Source: Pseudomonadota bacterium
GTDB taxonomy: Bacteria; Pseudomonadota; Alphaproteobacteria; Rhizobiales; Methylopilaceae
Assembly (NCBI GenBank): GCA_023430145.1
Contig: JAEZCD010000154.1
Location: forward strand, 1 to 20,320
Reading direction: 5' to 3'
DNA: 20,320 bases
Both the position numbers and the translations under genes were made by a program. A model generated the notes under the pieces. The model ran no database searches and was not told where the DNA came from. It was given only the letters and a program-made list of their open reading frames with translations. Positions 19,940 through 20,320 of this stretch are shown piece by piece; positions within the stretch are counted from its first letter, which is position 1, and each line of letters begins with the position of its first letter.

Positions 19940-20320
19940 CTATCCCGCGAGGCGCGCCGCCTTCTCCCAGTCGACGAGGCTGGCGAGATCGGGCTCCGCC
20001 GGCAGATGTGCGACGCCGTCGCGCAGGTCGAGGCCGGCGGCCGTGATCTGGTCCGACATCATCAGGAAGAAGCTCTGCTCGGCCGGCAGCAGCGGCGTGG
20101 GCAGCGCGGCGGCGACCTGCAGGCTGACGAGCGTTCCGAGCAGGCTTTCGGCATACATGCCCGCGCAAACGCCGGCGCCGGCCGCGCGCGCCGCCTCGGC
20201 GATCGCCTGCGCCTCGAACACGCCGACCTTGCCGGGCTTGACGCTGAGGGCCTCGGCACCCGCCGCCAGGAAGCGGCGGCGGGGGGGGGGGGGGGGGCGG
20301 GGGGGGGCGGGCCGGAGGCG
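19940..20320 (-). CDS. Enolase-superfamily protein (muconate cycloisomerase-like), 5' part missing
   Basis: Only the C-terminal 112 or so residues are reliable. The frame runs open to the window end, but the part beyond 20280 is poly-G and reads as artificial polyproline. The retained sequence is the end of the enolase-superfamily barrel: ALSVKPGKVGVFEAQAIAEAARAAG, then GVCAGMYAESLLG, where K and E positions recall the lysine and glutamate of the muconate-lactonising subgroup, and the closing capping segment. Members abstract a proton next to a carboxylate, giving cycloisomerisation, racemisation or dehydration. A start at GTG 20221 would lack most of the enzyme, so the gene must have begun beyond the contig. 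Convergent orientation to lacI suggests it may share the same catabolic theme. Confidence 0.75.
   Translation of the reverse strand, partial: RLRPAPPRPPPPPRRRFLAAGAEALSVKPGKVGVFEAQAIAEAARAAGAGVCAGMYAESLLGTLVSLQVAAALPTPLLPAEQSFFLMMSDQITAAGLDLRDGVAHLPAEPDLASLVDWEKAARLAG
20281..20310. other. Poly-G contig end, probable artefact
   Basis: A run of 17 G, one C, nine G, one C and two G interrupts the enolase-superfamily gene, followed by ten G/C-rich bases. It mirrors the poly-G at positions 1-37. In-frame translation gives a polyproline stretch foreign to the enolase family, which argues that the true sequence ends near 20280. Confidence 0.8.

Noticed and set aside
1..20320. CRISPR arrays, tRNA/rRNA genes, insertion sequences or prophage
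   Set aside because: I found no regularly spaced repeats with spacers, no tRNA-like T-loop sequences, and no transposase, integrase or phage gene in the window.

Overview
The window reads as a 20.3-kb contig from a high-GC alphaproteobacterium, most likely a member of the Hyphomicrobiales (Rhizobiales). The grounds are the GC-rich codon use, a PhoCDET-type two-permease phosphonate/phosphate importer behind a PHO box, a DUF6894 protein, a PRC-barrel/DUF4142 envelope protein, stress-type Crp/Fnr regulators, EcfG-type (GGAAC-N16-CGTT) promoter sequences and a BKACE enzyme. I cannot name a genus. Both ends are runs of G (1-37 and 20281-20310) that look like sequencing or assembly artefacts, so the last gene is cut by the contig end.

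Region 1 (397-3970, + strand): a three-copy PHO box followed by phnD-phnC-phnE-phnE, a complete ABC importer for phosphonate, phosphite or phosphate. Three of the four genes are joined by 4-nt stop/start overlaps. The fourth is separated by a small tandem repeat of the junction itself. No C-P lyase or phosphonatase gene follows in the window.

Region 2 (4032-8964, both strands): a stress and regulation neighbourhood. It holds two Crp/Fnr-family regulators (4032-4823 - and 7534-8265 +), a secreted DUF4142/PRC-barrel fusion with a TQP-rich nonapeptide repeat (5320-6432 -), a stand-alone response regulator (6803-7195 +), a DUF6894 protein (7211-7450 -) and a DUF1349 protein (8380-8964 +). Two of these genes carry EcfG-like promoter matches. 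Three consecutive stem-loops fill part of the gene-free stretch at 5195-5288.

Region 3 (9092-10630, - strand): a secreted tannase/feruloyl-esterase-family enzyme with an intact Cys-Ser-Asp-His-Cys signature, transcribed separately.

Region 4 (10904-20320): a catabolic island. A LacI-family regulator (18864-19922 +) diverges from a nine-gene operon on the - strand: substrate-binding protein, LivH, LivM, LivG, LivF, an alpha/beta-hydrolase-fold protein, a GST, a metallo-beta-lactamase-fold hydrolase and a beta-keto acid cleavage enzyme (BKACE). The promoter has a perfect -35 TTGACA and a LacI-type palindrome TGAACCGGTTCA just downstream of the -10. A second, weaker palindrome lies before lacI. 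A truncated enolase-superfamily gene converges on lacI. Together these genes suggest uptake of a small organic acid or ring compound, hydrolytic and glutathione-dependent processing, and final beta-keto acid cleavage to acetoacetate plus an acyl-CoA. The substrate is unknown. Three odd active-site readings stand out: Ala at the hydrolase nucleophile position, Glu for Asp in the LivF Walker B motif, and a BKACE lacking the arginine expected from Kce.
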